From positions 277,676 to 341,675 of the forward strand of contig JAKQFA010000028.1 of NCBI GenBank assembly GCA_029556335.1: a stretch of 64,000 bases of DNA, in the 5' to 3' direction. The stretch is from Methanobacteriota archaeon (GTDB taxonomy: Archaea; Methanobacteriota; Methanobacteria; Methanobacteriales; Methanobacteriaceae). Shown here piece after piece: positions 24,115 through 34,228 of this stretch (position 1 is the first letter of the stretch; every line of letters begins with the position of its first letter). The notes under the pieces are model-generated. The model made no database searches and was not told the DNA's origin. It was given only the letters and a program-made list of their open reading frames with translations. The translations under genes and the position numbers were made by a program.

Positions 24115-26865
24115 TTAAGTTTTTTGAGATTTATCCCTCTGGCGTGCCACGTATTTGCGCAGTTCTTCGACTAAGAGCATGATGGGGATGAAACTGAGGA
24201 TGTAAATCCATTCCCACACTCCCAGGGGGGTGGTTCCAAATATGCTTTGTAAGGGGGGGAGGTACATGATGGCCAGTAGCACCGTGGCAGTAAAAAGTAT
24301 CCCTCTTATAATCCATTTGTTTCTAAAAATTCCCAGGCTGAAAACCGAGGTTCGACTGGTTTGACAAGCTAACAAGTTACCCATCTGGGCCAGTACAATT
24401 CCAGCAAATACCATGGTGGTGGCTTTCAGGTAAAGGGGGTCTGTGAAGGATAATTGTTGCCCCCACTGCCATCCTCCATTGAAGAGAACCCAAAAATACC
24501 CGGACATAACCAGAAATGCTTCAATAAGCCCTAAAAATACGTAACCACGCATAACAACGCCCCTGTTAAGCAGACGTTCTTTCCGGGATCTGGGGGGCCT
24601 CTGCATCACATCAGACTCGGGGGGGCCCACCCCAAGGGCCAGGGCCGGGACGGTATCGGTACCCAAGTCAATGGCCAATATTTGCATGATAGTAATGGGC
24701 ATTGGCACTCCAAAAAGGACCATGAATACGAATGGAATGATTTCAGCAGTTTCATGGGCGAAGATGTAGGTTATGAACTTGCGTATGTTCTCGTAGATGG
24801 TTCGACCTTCGGTTATGGCGGTGACTATGGTGGCAAAGTTATCATCAGTCAGTACCATATCTGATGCTTCTTTAGCCACATCGGTTCCGGTTACCCCCAT
24901 GGCCACTCCGATATCTGCTTTACGAAGGGCTGGAGCGTCATTAACCCCGTCGCCGGTCATGGCTACGATTTCATCCTCATCTTCCAGGAGACTGGCGATG
25001 CGCATTTTGTGTTCAGGAACGGCCCGGGCGAAGATCACGTTTTCGCCGGACATAAGTACCTCCCGAACCACGTCATCACTCATCTGGTTTAAATCCTTGC
25101 CCTTGATGATTTTACAGTGTTCACCCCTAATTATACCTACTTCACGGGCTATGGACTCGGCTGTGAGTCCATAATCACCGGTGATCATTATGATACGTAT
25201 ACCTGCCTCTTGACAGTCTTTAACTGCATCATGAACTTCTGGTCGGGGTGGATCCTGCATGGCCACCATCCCCACCAAAGTCAGGTCCGTTTCAACCTCC
25301 TCCGGTGTGTAATCCTTCAGTTCCGGGGGGAGGTTGCGGTAGGCCATGGCCAGTATTCGCAGTCCCTGGGAGGCCAGTTTATCATGAATCTTCACTATAT
25401 CCTTTTTTCCTTCCTTTGATAGTAGATGTGGGTTACCATCTACAGAAATATGGCTGGACAGGCCAATTATCTTTTTAGGAGCCCCTTTAACATATGCTAC
25501 ACGTTGACCTGGCCTTTGATGGATGCTGCTCATGGATTTTCGCTGGGAATCGAAGGGTAACTCCACAATCCGGGGCATATTTTTAATTTCCTCCTGCCAG
25601 TGGAATCCAATCTTTTCAGCCGCCACCAGTAGTGCTGCTTCGGTGGGGTCTCCCAAAACCCGCCATTTTTCGTCAAGCCCCTGGGGTGCTATTAACTGGG
25701 CATCGTTACAGAAAGAGGCCGCCCGCATCAACAGTTTGATCTCCCGGATCTCGTGGTGGTTCACCACTTTACCATCACGTAAAAAGCTCCCATCAGGTTC
25801 ATAACCAGTACCAGTGACTTCCACCACCCCGTAGGGTACCCAGACTTGGCGCACAGTCATGGCATTCCTGGTGAGGGTGCCGGTTTTGTCGGTGCAGATG
25901 ATGGTGGTGGATCCCAGGGTTTCCACATTGGCCAGACGTTTAATAAGTGCATTTTTCTGGGCCATTTTCTGTACAGAAGCAGCTAGTGATAATGTTACAG
26001 TGGGTAGCAAGCCCTCCGGAACATTGGCCACGGTGAGGCCAATGGCGAAGATGAAGGCCACGGTCAGGGGTAGTTCCACCAGCCATACATTGATTGCAAA
26101 TAGACACAAGCCTAGTAAAATGGCGATTACGGCAATTACTCTGGTGAGACGATTTAATTCCTTCTGGAGGGGGCTGGGTTCCTCCTTCAACTCCTGGGTG
26201 AGTGCTGCAATTTGGTTGAACTCGGTTTCAGCCCCTGTTGCGAACACAACAGCCTTCCCTGACCCGGAAGCCACACTGGTACCCGCAAAAACCAGGTTGG
26301 ATACCTCCACTAAGGGTAGGCCTAGATCCTTTACTCCACTTTCAATTTTTCGTACTGGCCGGGATTCTCCAGTCAGGGTGGAACTATCCACTTTCATCTG
26401 GTATGCTTCTACCAGCCGGGCGTCGGCGGAGATGTTATCTCCCTCCCCCAAAAGGAGCACATCCCCCGGAACCAGGTCTGCCGTTAAAATTTCCTTACTC
26501 TCCCCCTCACGCAGCACCTTAGCCTGGGAGGGTAGAATCTTCTTAAGGGCCCCAATGGCCTTTTCGGCCTGATATTCCTGCCAGAAACTGAAAACAGCGT
26601 TAATTAAGATAACTGCAATAATGGCCGCTCCCAACTGTGGGGTTCCACTTAAAAATGCTAGAAAACTGGCTGCCCATAGTAAAAGTGCCAGTAACTGATA
26701 TAGATTGGCTAAAAATTTGTAAATTATAGGTTTTTGTTTTACTTCCTCGATTTGGTTGGCCCCGTAGCTTTCCAATCTTTTTTGAGCTTCATCATCAGTC
26801 AGACCATTCGTGGATGTATTCATTTCCAGAAAAACTTCTTCAGGGGCAAGTTCGTATATTGACAT
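24115..26865 (-). CDS. P-type cation ATPase, Na,K-ATPase-like (P2C) type
   Basis: A 916-residue membrane pump with the full P2 layout: cation-ATPase N-terminal domain, actuator TGES near residue 165, and phosphorylation Asp326 in ICTDKTGTLTRNAM. It continues with the nucleotide-binding KGAPKK and hinge TGDGVNDAPALRKADIGVAMG, then a six-helix C-terminal half. The transmembrane-4 motif VANVPEGLLPT (residues 280-289) and the later LGTDTVPALALG with ESDVMQRPPR resemble Na,K/H,K-ATPase alpha chains more than SERCA pumps, which have IPEGLPA. No beta subunit is nearby. Sodium or potassium transport is inferred from these motifs; calcium is the alternative. Single gene. Confidence 0.9.
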   Translation of the reverse strand: MSIYELAPEEVFLEMNTSTNGLTDDEAQKRLESYGANQIEEVKQKPIIYKFLANLYQLLALLLWAASFLAFLSGTPQLGAAIIAVILINAVFSFWQEYQAEKAIGALKKILPSQAKVLREGESKEILTADLVPGDVLLLGEGDNISADARLVEAYQMKVDSSTLTGESRPVRKIESGVKDLGLPLVEVSNLVFAGTSVASGSGKAVVFATGAETEFNQIAALTQELKEEPSPLQKELNRLTRVIAVIAILLGLCLFAINVWLVELPLTVAFIFAIGLTVANVPEGLLPTVTLSLAASVQKMAQKNALIKRLANVETLGSTTIICTDKTGTLTRNAMTVRQVWVPYGVVEVTGTGYEPDGSFLRDGKVVNHHEIREIKLLMRAASFCNDAQLIAPQGLDEKWRVLGDPTEAALLVAAEKIGFHWQEEIKNMPRIVELPFDSQRKSMSSIHQRPGQRVAYVKGAPKKIIGLSSHISVDGNPHLLSKEGKKDIVKIHDKLASQGLRILAMAYRNLPPELKDYTPEEVETDLTLVGMVAMQDPPRPEVHDAVKDCQEAGIRIIMITGDYGLTAESIAREVGIIRGEHCKIIKGKDLNQMSDDVVREVLMSGENVIFARAVPEHKMRIASLLEDEDEIVAMTGDGVNDAPALRKADIGVAMGVTGTDVAKEASDMVLTDDNFATIVTAITEGRTIYENIRKFITYIFAHETAEIIPFVFMVLFGVPMPITIMQILAIDLGTDTVPALALGVGPPESDVMQRPPRSRKERLLNRGVVMRGYVFLGLIEAFLVMSGYFWVLFNGGWQWGQQLSFTDPLYLKATTMVFAGIVLAQMGNLLACQTSRTSVFSLGIFRNKWIIRGILFTATVLLAIMYLPPLQSIFGTTPLGVWEWIYILSFIPIMLLVEELRKYVARQRDKSQKT

Positions 26866-26950
26866 AGTTACACTTGAAACCTACCTCCCAGTGGCAGAAA
26901 ATTCTTTCTAATCAGGACAATCTCCCAGGATCAAGTTAGGCTCCGGGTCA

Positions 26951-28138
26951 TTAACGACAGATAATGCTTATAATATCTCCGTGTTTGATTTTATAATCTG
27001 AGGCCACCCTACGACAGCTACGGGCATCCATGGCGTGCATAAAACCCTCACCTATCTCGGTGTGGATCAAGAAGGCCATATCACGTGGTTTGGAGCCCTG
27101 GGGTATTAAAAGTGCATCGGGTAGAATGTTTCCCTTCTGGTCACTCATGTTATGCTCATCCTCCACTGGGTAGGCTACCATCATACCTAGAATGTCATAA
27201 ACCGTTCGGTTAAGCGCTTCTTGCACTCCAGTGGATCCGTACCTTTCCAGAACATGTTCCCTGATGTAAAGAAGTCCTTTTTCTTGTTCAGGGCTTAATT
27301 CGTCCTTTTTCAAGATCTCAAAGTCAGAATCTCCAGACTGGTAAGCTATAATTCCGGCCTCTGCAGCACGGATCAGGGCCAGTTCCGCTGCAGCCGAGGC
27401 AGGAACCACTTCGCCATATTTTTTCTCCAGGCGACGAATATTCTCCTCGGCGGGGTGTATATCAGCCTTGTTAGCCACGATTAGCATGGGTTTGGAGATA
27501 CGGAGAAGTACATCCAGAAATTGGATGGTATCCTCCTGGTCCCACTGGTGATAATCTTTGTCAATATCTCGTTTGGCCTCCAGAACGTGTTCCAGGAGGA
27601 TACCGGTGCCGCTTAGCTGCTCAGCCATTACCTTGGCAAAATCCAGCCTTTCAGATAATGATTTTCTTAAAAGTCGGTTCCAGTTTTTCTTCAGAATACC
27701 ATATAGCCACATGGTGATCTCGTACTGGAGAAAATCCACGTCTTCAAGGGGGTCGTGGCTTCCAGGTTCACAGGGACGGCCTTCCTCATCAGTGGAGCCC
27801 GATGCATCAATGATGTGCAAAAAAGCCCGGGCTTGGCGCAGATCATCCAGGAATTTGTTTCCCAATCCTCGACCTTCATGTGCTCCGGGTACTAATCCGG
27901 CCACATCAACCAGTTCCACTGGTATTAAGCGCACACCATCGACACATTTTGAGTTGCGGGGGCTGCATTCAATTTCTAACTCCCTACAGGGACAGGCAGC
28001 TGTTACATGGGCCACGGCTTTATGGGCGTCAATGGTGGTGAAAGGATAAGCTGCTACCTCCGCTTCCGAGAGGGTGGCTGCATTGAAGAATGATGATTTG
28101 CCCACATTGGGCTTTCCGGTAACTGCAATCTGTAGCAT
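26951..28138 (-). CDS. ychF: YchF/OLA1-type redox-regulated GTPase with TGS domain
   Basis: Obg-related P-loop protein of the YchF/OLA1 group. G1 is VTGKPNVGKSSFFNA at the N-terminus, G3 is VDVAGLVPGAHEGRGLGNKF near residue 76, and G4 appears as IVANKADIH near 220. The C-terminal TGS domain starts around KGNILPDALLIPQGSKPRD and ends GDIISIICR. Between G1 and G3 is a Cys-rich insert (ACPCRELEIECSPRNSKC) typical of the archaeal form. Members bind ATP or GTP and associate with ribosomes. ATG 28138; single gene, divergent from cbiE. Confidence 0.92.
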   Translation of the reverse strand: MLQIAVTGKPNVGKSSFFNAATLSEAEVAAYPFTTIDAHKAVAHVTAACPCRELEIECSPRNSKCVDGVRLIPVELVDVAGLVPGAHEGRGLGNKFLDDLRQARAFLHIIDASGSTDEEGRPCEPGSHDPLEDVDFLQYEITMWLYGILKKNWNRLLRKSLSERLDFAKVMAEQLSGTGILLEHVLEAKRDIDKDYHQWDQEDTIQFLDVLLRISKPMLIVANKADIHPAEENIRRLEKKYGEVVPASAAAELALIRAAEAGIIAYQSGDSDFEILKKDELSPEQEKGLLYIREHVLERYGSTGVQEALNRTVYDILGMMVAYPVEDEHNMSDQKGNILPDALLIPQGSKPRDMAFLIHTEIGEGFMHAMDARSCRRVASDYKIKHGDIISIICR

Positions 28139-28247
28139 GATATCACTGATTATTTATAATTTTTTGATTATTAAATCTTATTTAATAGGTATAAACCATA
28201 TAAAATAACTTAGAAAAATGGTGTTCATATAATAAAGGAGTTATTAC

Positions 28248-28871
28248 ATGTCAAAAATTTATTTAGTGGGAATTGGGCCTGGATCAACGGATTATATTAC
28301 TCCACTGGCCTTTAAAACCGTGAAACTGGCAGATGTATTGGTGGGTAGCAGGAGGGCTTTGCAACTATTCCCTGACTACCAAGGCCCCACCCTGGAACTC
28401 CGGGCTAAAAACATGGATGAAATGATGGATCAAACTGTAAAACTGGCAAGAGGAGGAAACACGGTGGTAGTATTGTCAACTGGCGATCCTGGATTCTCAG
28501 GAGTACTAAAACCCATCCAAAACCTGGCACGGGATGTTGAAGTGGTGGTGGTGCCTGGTATCAGTTCCCTACAGCTATGCGCTGCCCGATTACTGCTCCC
28601 ATGGGATGAAGCCAACCTCCTCACCCTACATGGGAAGGGGAATTCCGCCCCCATCTGGGATGTAATCGATAATGGAAGGCCCACCCTGGTCCTGCCTGAC
28701 TTCCGGGTTCATGAACTGGCACAGTACCTGTTGGATAATGGTGCAGATCCCTGGAGACAGGTGGCGGTTGGTGAGAGGTTAAGCTACCCCGATGAGAAAA
28801 TATTCCATGGCACCCTGGAGGAGGCGGCCCACACCGAATTCAGCTATCTGTGCGTGATGGTGATTTATTAG
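28248..28871 (+). CDS. cbiE: Cobalt-precorrin-7 C5-methyltransferase
   Basis: SAM-dependent methyltransferase of the anaerobic cobamide pathway, adding the C5 methyl group; in many organisms it pairs with CbiT, which is not adjacent here. The 207-residue protein has the N-terminal GIGPGSTDYITPLA loop, VLVGSRRALQLFPDY, the VVVLSTGDPGFSG motif near residue 80 and VVVVPGISSLQLCAARL near 103. All are standard for tetrapyrrole methylases, and GDPGFSG with the short length favours CbiE. ATG 28248 follows AAGGAG. Methanogens need corrinoids for the methyltransferase Mtr, which explains the gene. Confidence 0.92.
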   Translation: MSKIYLVGIGPGSTDYITPLAFKTVKLADVLVGSRRALQLFPDYQGPTLELRAKNMDEMMDQTVKLARGGNTVVVLSTGDPGFSGVLKPIQNLARDVEVVVVPGISSLQLCAARLLLPWDEANLLTLHGKGNSAPIWDVIDNGRPTLVLPDFRVHELAQYLLDNGADPWRQVAVGERLSYPDEKIFHGTLEEAAHTEFSYLCVMVIY

Positions 28872-28905
28872 TAAAAAAAGATTAGTAAAAAAATAGAAAA
28901 GGGCC

Positions 28906-29883
<978 letters not shown>

Positions 29884-30053
29884 TAATCTTCCTCCATTTG
29901 ATCTTCTTTAAAATAATCTATAGGATAATACCAATTTTTTTGCTAATATAACTTCCATAACTCTAGACTATCCTATGTGAATCGTTGTGGACATATAAAA
30001 ATTGTGCAACATCCATATTAGGATAATGACATATAATAAAACCTTGCCTAGGA

Positions 30054-30096
30054 CCCCTTACACCAACCCCATCAAAATTGATAGGGGCCTTAAGGG
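30054..30096. other. Nested stem-loop in the arsA/nadE spacer
   Basis: CCCTTA (30055-30060) can pair with TAAGGG (30091-30096). Inside it, CCCCATCAA (30067-30075) can pair with TTGAT-A-GGGG (30078-30087) with one bulged A. A TATA-like CATATAATA lies at 30030-30038, about 20 bases upstream, so the structure would sit at the 5' end of a plus-strand transcript. A second TATA-like stretch (about 30117-30136) lies closer to nadE. This could be a 5' leader structure, a small RNA, or the end of an upstream transcript. Confidence 0.35.
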
Positions 30097-30170
30097 AGTT
30101 ATATCTGCTTTAAATGGATATTTATAATATAAAACTTTAAAATAAAAATATTTTATTCATTGGTGGTCTT

Positions 30171-30980
30171 ATGACTGACGATAAACAGATAATGCGGAAA
30201 ATTAATGTTGATAAGGCCCTGAGAGATATATCCAACTTCATTGAGTATTCTCTAATAGAATCCAATACTCAAGGCTTGGTCATGGGTATCAGTGGGGGTC
30301 TGGACTCATCCACCGTGGCCACGATATCGGCTGGTGTGGTTAATCCAGAGAAAATACTGGCCCTAGCCATGCCCACCAGCAGCACCCCACCCGGGGATAC
30401 GGAGGGTGCAGTGGAACTGGCCAAAGACTTGGGAATAGCTTATAAGGTCTTGGATCTGGATCCTCTCCTGACTCCGGTGGAGAATATATGTAGGGGCGGC
30501 CTGGATGAGGAGCATATAAAGCTGGCCCAGGCCAACCTCAAGGCTAGGATGAGGATGATGGTCCTCTACTATCATGCAAATGCACTGAACCGGCTTGTGG
30601 TGGGCACCAGTAACCGCACTGAACTAATGGTGGGATACTTCACCAAGTATGGGGATGGGGGGGCGGACATCCTCCCCCTGGGTGATCTGTACAAAACAGA
30701 TGTGTGCAGCCTAGCCGAACATCTGGATCTCCCCACGTCCATTCTGGAAAAAAAGCCCACCGCAGGCCTATGGCCTGGTCAGACTGATGAAGATGATTTG
30801 GGGATCAGTTACGTACTCTTGGATAAGATACTTTACCTCCTGATGGATAAAAAGTTGAATGAAGACGATGTTGCCCTTAAACTTGGTATCAGTTCCAGGG
30901 AAGTGGTTAAGGTTCGGATCATGGTTCAACAGGCACAGCACAAACTAAAAACCCCCCCAATTGCCCAGATAGAAATATGA
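30171..30980 (+). CDS. nadE: NAD+ synthetase (ammonia/glutamine type, NadE)
   Basis: Last enzyme of NAD synthesis, adenylating and amidating nicotinic acid adenine dinucleotide. The 269-residue protein has the N-type PP-loop MGISGGLDSSTVATI near residue 43, GTSNRTELMVGYFTKYGDGG near 143 (both highly conserved) and EKKPTAGLWPGQTDEDDLGISY near 195. There is no N-terminal nitrilase domain, so ammonia is the likely nitrogen donor, as in other archaeal short NadE proteins. ATG 30171 follows GGTGG. cutA starts nine bases after its stop, and leuS follows, so a three-gene unit is likely. Confidence 0.95.
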   Translation: MTDDKQIMRKINVDKALRDISNFIEYSLIESNTQGLVMGISGGLDSSTVATISAGVVNPEKILALAMPTSSTPPGDTEGAVELAKDLGIAYKVLDLDPLLTPVENICRGGLDEEHIKLAQANLKARMRMMVLYYHANALNRLVVGTSNRTELMVGYFTKYGDGGADILPLGDLYKTDVCSLAEHLDLPTSILEKKPTAGLWPGQTDEDDLGISYVLLDKILYLLMDKKLNEDDVALKLGISSREVVKVRIMVQQAQHKLKTPPIAQIEI

Positions 30981-30989
30981 GGAACCAAC

Positions 30990-31304
30990 ATGTATGCATT
31001 GATTTATATAACCACCTCCGGAGAGGAGGAATCAAAAAAAATAGCTAAAACACTCCTGGAAGAGAGAATTGTGGCTTGTGCTAACATTGTATCTTCTATG
31101 AAATCATTTTATTGGTGGGAAGCTGAAATTGTGGAAGATGATGAATCCATACTCCTCCTGAAAACCAGGAAAGAAAAACTGGATACCCTGATAAGGCGGA
31201 TTAAGGATATACATAGTTACGATGTTCCCTGTATCCTGGAAATATCCATCCAGAATGGTTCCGAAGATTACCTGAAATGGTTAGATGATTCATTGCAGGG
31301 ATAA
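30990..31304 (+). CDS. cutA: CutA1 divalent-cation tolerance-like protein
   Basis: Small trimeric CutA1 family protein, 104 residues. The ferredoxin-like fold shows YITTSGEEESKKIAKTLLEERIVACANIV, then FYWWEAEIVEDDESILLLKTR and IHSYDVPCILEISI with a conserved final W-L (YLKWL). In E. coli the locus affects copper tolerance, but CutA1 itself is widespread and its cellular role is unclear. ATG 30990 has GAGGAA upstream. It sits between nadE and leuS on the same strand, with short spacers (9 and 47 bases). Confidence 0.93.
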   Translation: MYALIYITTSGEEESKKIAKTLLEERIVACANIVSSMKSFYWWEAEIVEDDESILLLKTRKEKLDTLIRRIKDIHSYDVPCILEISIQNGSEDYLKWLDDSLQG

Positions 31305-31351
31305 AATTAGTGTAACAGTTATTTATTGTTAATTTTTATGGCGGTGATTGA

Positions 31352-34207
31352 TTGACAGCTATCAATATGGAAATTAAGTGGCAGAGGAAGTGGCAGGATG
31401 CGAAGTTGTTTCACTCCAATCCTGATGACCGGGAGAAACTGTTTTTAACCGTGGCCTATCCCTACCCTAGTGGGGCTATGCATGTTGGCCATGGAAGAAC
31501 CTACACGGTACCAGATGTTTACGCCAGGTTCAAACGAATGCAGGGCTACAACGTCCTCTTCCCAATGGCCTGGCATGTTACCGGGGCACCAGTAATTGGT
31601 ATTGCCAAGCGGATAGAGAGACAGGACCCATGGACTCTGAGTATCTATAAAAACGTACATAAAGTGCCTGATGAGGAATTGCAACGGTTCACTGATCCTC
31701 ATTACATAGTGGAGTACTTTAGCAGTGAATACCGTGAGGTTATGACCCGGTTGGGCTACTCCATAGACTGGAGAAGGGAGTTCAAAACCTTGGACCCCCA
31801 CTACCAGAAGTTCATCAGTTGGCAGTTTCGGAAACTGAAAGAAAAGGGACTAGTTCGTATTGGAGCCCACCCCGTGAAGTATTGTCCTGAATGTCTGAAT
31901 CCAGTAGGGGATCATGACCTCCTGGAAGGGGAGGGGGTGGGTATCAACGAACTAACCCTGGTGAAATTCCAGTACTGCGGGTCCTATCTTGTGGCCGCTA
32001 CTTTCCGCCCGGAAACCCTCTTCGGAGCAACCAACCTCTGGATAAACCCAGATGAAGAGTATGTTAGGGTGAAATACCAGGGCGAGGAGTGGATTATAAG
32101 TAAAAAATCCTTCGATAACTTGATGAACCAGAAAGAAGTGGAAATAGTGGGAGAAGTGGACACAGAGGGGATGGTGGGAGAGTACGTGGAAAATCCATTA
32201 ACCCGGGAAAAACTCATAATACTCCCTGCTTCATTTGTAGACCCAGAATACGCCACGGGGGTGGTTTATTCGGTACCTGCTCACGCTCCGGCAGATTACA
32301 TTGCCCTGGAGGACCTTAAAAACGACTCGGTAGTTCTTAAAAAATATCAAATCCTGGATGTAGTGGAGAAAATCCAGCCCATCGGCCTTATTAGGCTGGA
32401 TGGCTTTGGTGAACACCCAGCTGTGGAAATGGTGGCCAGGATGGGAATTAAAAACCAGCAGGATCCTAAGCTCCAGGAGGCCACCAATGAGATGTACAAA
32501 CTGGAACATGCCAGGGGTGTTATGGATGAACACCTAACTGGTTACGCAGGAATGCAAGTCCCCGAAGCCAGGGACACGGTCATAAGGATACTTCTTGATT
32601 CTGGGAAGGGGGATAAGATGCATGAGTTCGCGGAAAAACCAGTGATATGCCGCTGCGGAGGTAAATGTGTGGTCAAGATCCTGGAAGACCAGTGGTTCCT
32701 CAAGTACTCCGACCCGAATTGGAAAAAAACCACCCTGGATTGTCTCCACCACATGAACGCCGTTCCGGAGGAAATCCGACACAACTTCGAGTATTTCATC
32801 AATTGGCTTCATGATTGGGCTTGCTCCCGCCGTATAGGGTTGGGAACCCGTTTACCCTGGGATCAACAGTGGCTCATCGAACCTTTAAGTGATTCTACCA
32901 TTTACATGGCCTACTACGCCATTGCCACCCATTTGAAGAAGATGAACCCTGAAGAACTGGATGATGCCTTCTTCGACGGAGTTTTCCTAGATGCAGAATA
33001 CTCTAAAACACACCAGGAATTCCTGGACACCAAAAATGAGTTCAACTACTGGTATCCCCTTGATTGGAGACTTTCCGCCAAGGATCTTGTAGGCAACCAC
33101 CTTTCTTTCCACTTATTCCACCATTCAGCCATTTTTCCCAGGGAAAAATGGCCACATGGGGTGGTGGTCTTTGGTATGGGCCTCCTGGAAGGTCATAAGA
33201 TGTCTTCCTCTAAGGGTAACATTGTACTCCTGGAAGATGCCATTAAGACCCATGGCGCAGATGTGGTGCGCTTGTTCTTGATGTCCTCTGCCGAGCCCTG
33301 GCAAGACTTCGACTGGAGAGAAAGGGAAGTGATAGGCACCAAGAAACGCCTGGAATGGTTCCTTGAATTCGCGGACCGGGTGGATCAGTTGCATGGCTCC
33401 CAGATCCAACTCAAGGATCATGTGAAAGCCCCAGTGGTTAGCCAGGCCATCAACGCCTGGATGATAAGCCAAGTCAACCAGAGGGTTAAAGATGCCACTC
33501 TGGCCCTGGATGGATTCCAAACCAGGAAGGCCCTTCAAGAATCTTTATTCCTTTTCAAGAAGGATATAGACCATTACATGCACAGAGTAGATTCCTCGTT
33601 AACTAATCCAGAGTCCAGAGATGAAATTGCCCAGGTACTGGCCTATGTACTGGGGATCTGGATACGGCTACTGTCTCCCTTCACACCCCACGCATCGGAA
33701 GAACTGTGGGAACTGCATGGTGGCCATGGATTTGCATCCCAGGCCCCCTGGCCCGAACATGACCCGGATTTGATTGATGAAGTGGTGCAGAAGGGTGAAG
33801 AGATCGTGCAGGGACTGGCTGATGATATACGGGAGATAAAAAAGATCACCAAATCCCAGCCCCAGAAGATACACATCTACCTGGCTCCGGAGTGGAAGTG
33901 GAAGGTCTTCGAAATGGCCATGAAGGTGGGCAAACCCGATATCGGCATCATAATGCGTCAGGTCATGCAGGAAGATGTACATAACGATAAAAAAGAGATA
34001 TCACGGTTTGTTCAGAAATTGGTCCGGGAGATGACCCGTATCCACTATGTGGGCTGGGTGGATGAGTACAGGCTAATCAGCGACTCCCAGGATTATCTGA
34101 GCCAGGAATCAGGGGCTGATGTAATGGTGCACCAGGATGCTGGCTACGATCCACAGAAAAAAGCCAGAAATGCGTTACCATACAAACCAGCCATCTACTT
34201 GGAATAA
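31352..34207 (+). CDS. leuS: Leucyl-tRNA synthetase
   Basis: Class I synthetase charging tRNA(Leu), 951 residues, archaeal/eukaryotic type. HIGH-type motif is in YPYPSGAMHVGHGRTYT near residue 45. The CP1 editing domain is marked by VAATFRPETLFGATNLW and FSVPAHAPADY-type sequence near 310, and the KMSKS motif appears as KMSSSKGN near 617. The C-terminal anticodon and tRNA-binding helical domain is complete, ending KPAIYLE. The start is TTG 31352 (GGCGGTGATT upstream); ATG 31367 (MEIKWQRKW) is an alternative. It follows nadE and cutA and precedes a ruined acetyltransferase gene. Confidence 0.97.
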   Translation: MTAINMEIKWQRKWQDAKLFHSNPDDREKLFLTVAYPYPSGAMHVGHGRTYTVPDVYARFKRMQGYNVLFPMAWHVTGAPVIGIAKRIERQDPWTLSIYKNVHKVPDEELQRFTDPHYIVEYFSSEYREVMTRLGYSIDWRREFKTLDPHYQKFISWQFRKLKEKGLVRIGAHPVKYCPECLNPVGDHDLLEGEGVGINELTLVKFQYCGSYLVAATFRPETLFGATNLWINPDEEYVRVKYQGEEWIISKKSFDNLMNQKEVEIVGEVDTEGMVGEYVENPLTREKLIILPASFVDPEYATGVVYSVPAHAPADYIALEDLKNDSVVLKKYQILDVVEKIQPIGLIRLDGFGEHPAVEMVARMGIKNQQDPKLQEATNEMYKLEHARGVMDEHLTGYAGMQVPEARDTVIRILLDSGKGDKMHEFAEKPVICRCGGKCVVKILEDQWFLKYSDPNWKKTTLDCLHHMNAVPEEIRHNFEYFINWLHDWACSRRIGLGTRLPWDQQWLIEPLSDSTIYMAYYAIATHLKKMNPEELDDAFFDGVFLDAEYSKTHQEFLDTKNEFNYWYPLDWRLSAKDLVGNHLSFHLFHHSAIFPREKWPHGVVVFGMGLLEGHKMSSSKGNIVLLEDAIKTHGADVVRLFLMSSAEPWQDFDWREREVIGTKKRLEWFLEFADRVDQLHGSQIQLKDHVKAPVVSQAINAWMISQVNQRVKDATLALDGFQTRKALQESLFLFKKDIDHYMHRVDSSLTNPESRDEIAQVLAYVLGIWIRLLSPFTPHASEELWELHGGHGFASQAPWPEHDPDLIDEVVQKGEEIVQGLADDIREIKKITKSQPQKIHIYLAPEWKWKVFEMAMKVGKPDIGIIMRQVMQEDVHNDKKEISRFVQKLVREMTRIHYVGWVDEYRLISDSQDYLSQESGADVMVHQDAGYDPQKKARNALPYKPAIYLE

Positions 34208-34228
34208 TATAATTTCCGGGGGGATAAG

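Noticed and set aside
25859..26572. 237-codon plus-strand frame opposite the P-type ATPase gene
   Set aside because: Long antisense frames are common opposite this kind of codon usage; the translated sequence is Ser/Arg-rich without a known domain, and the minus strand is clearly the gene.
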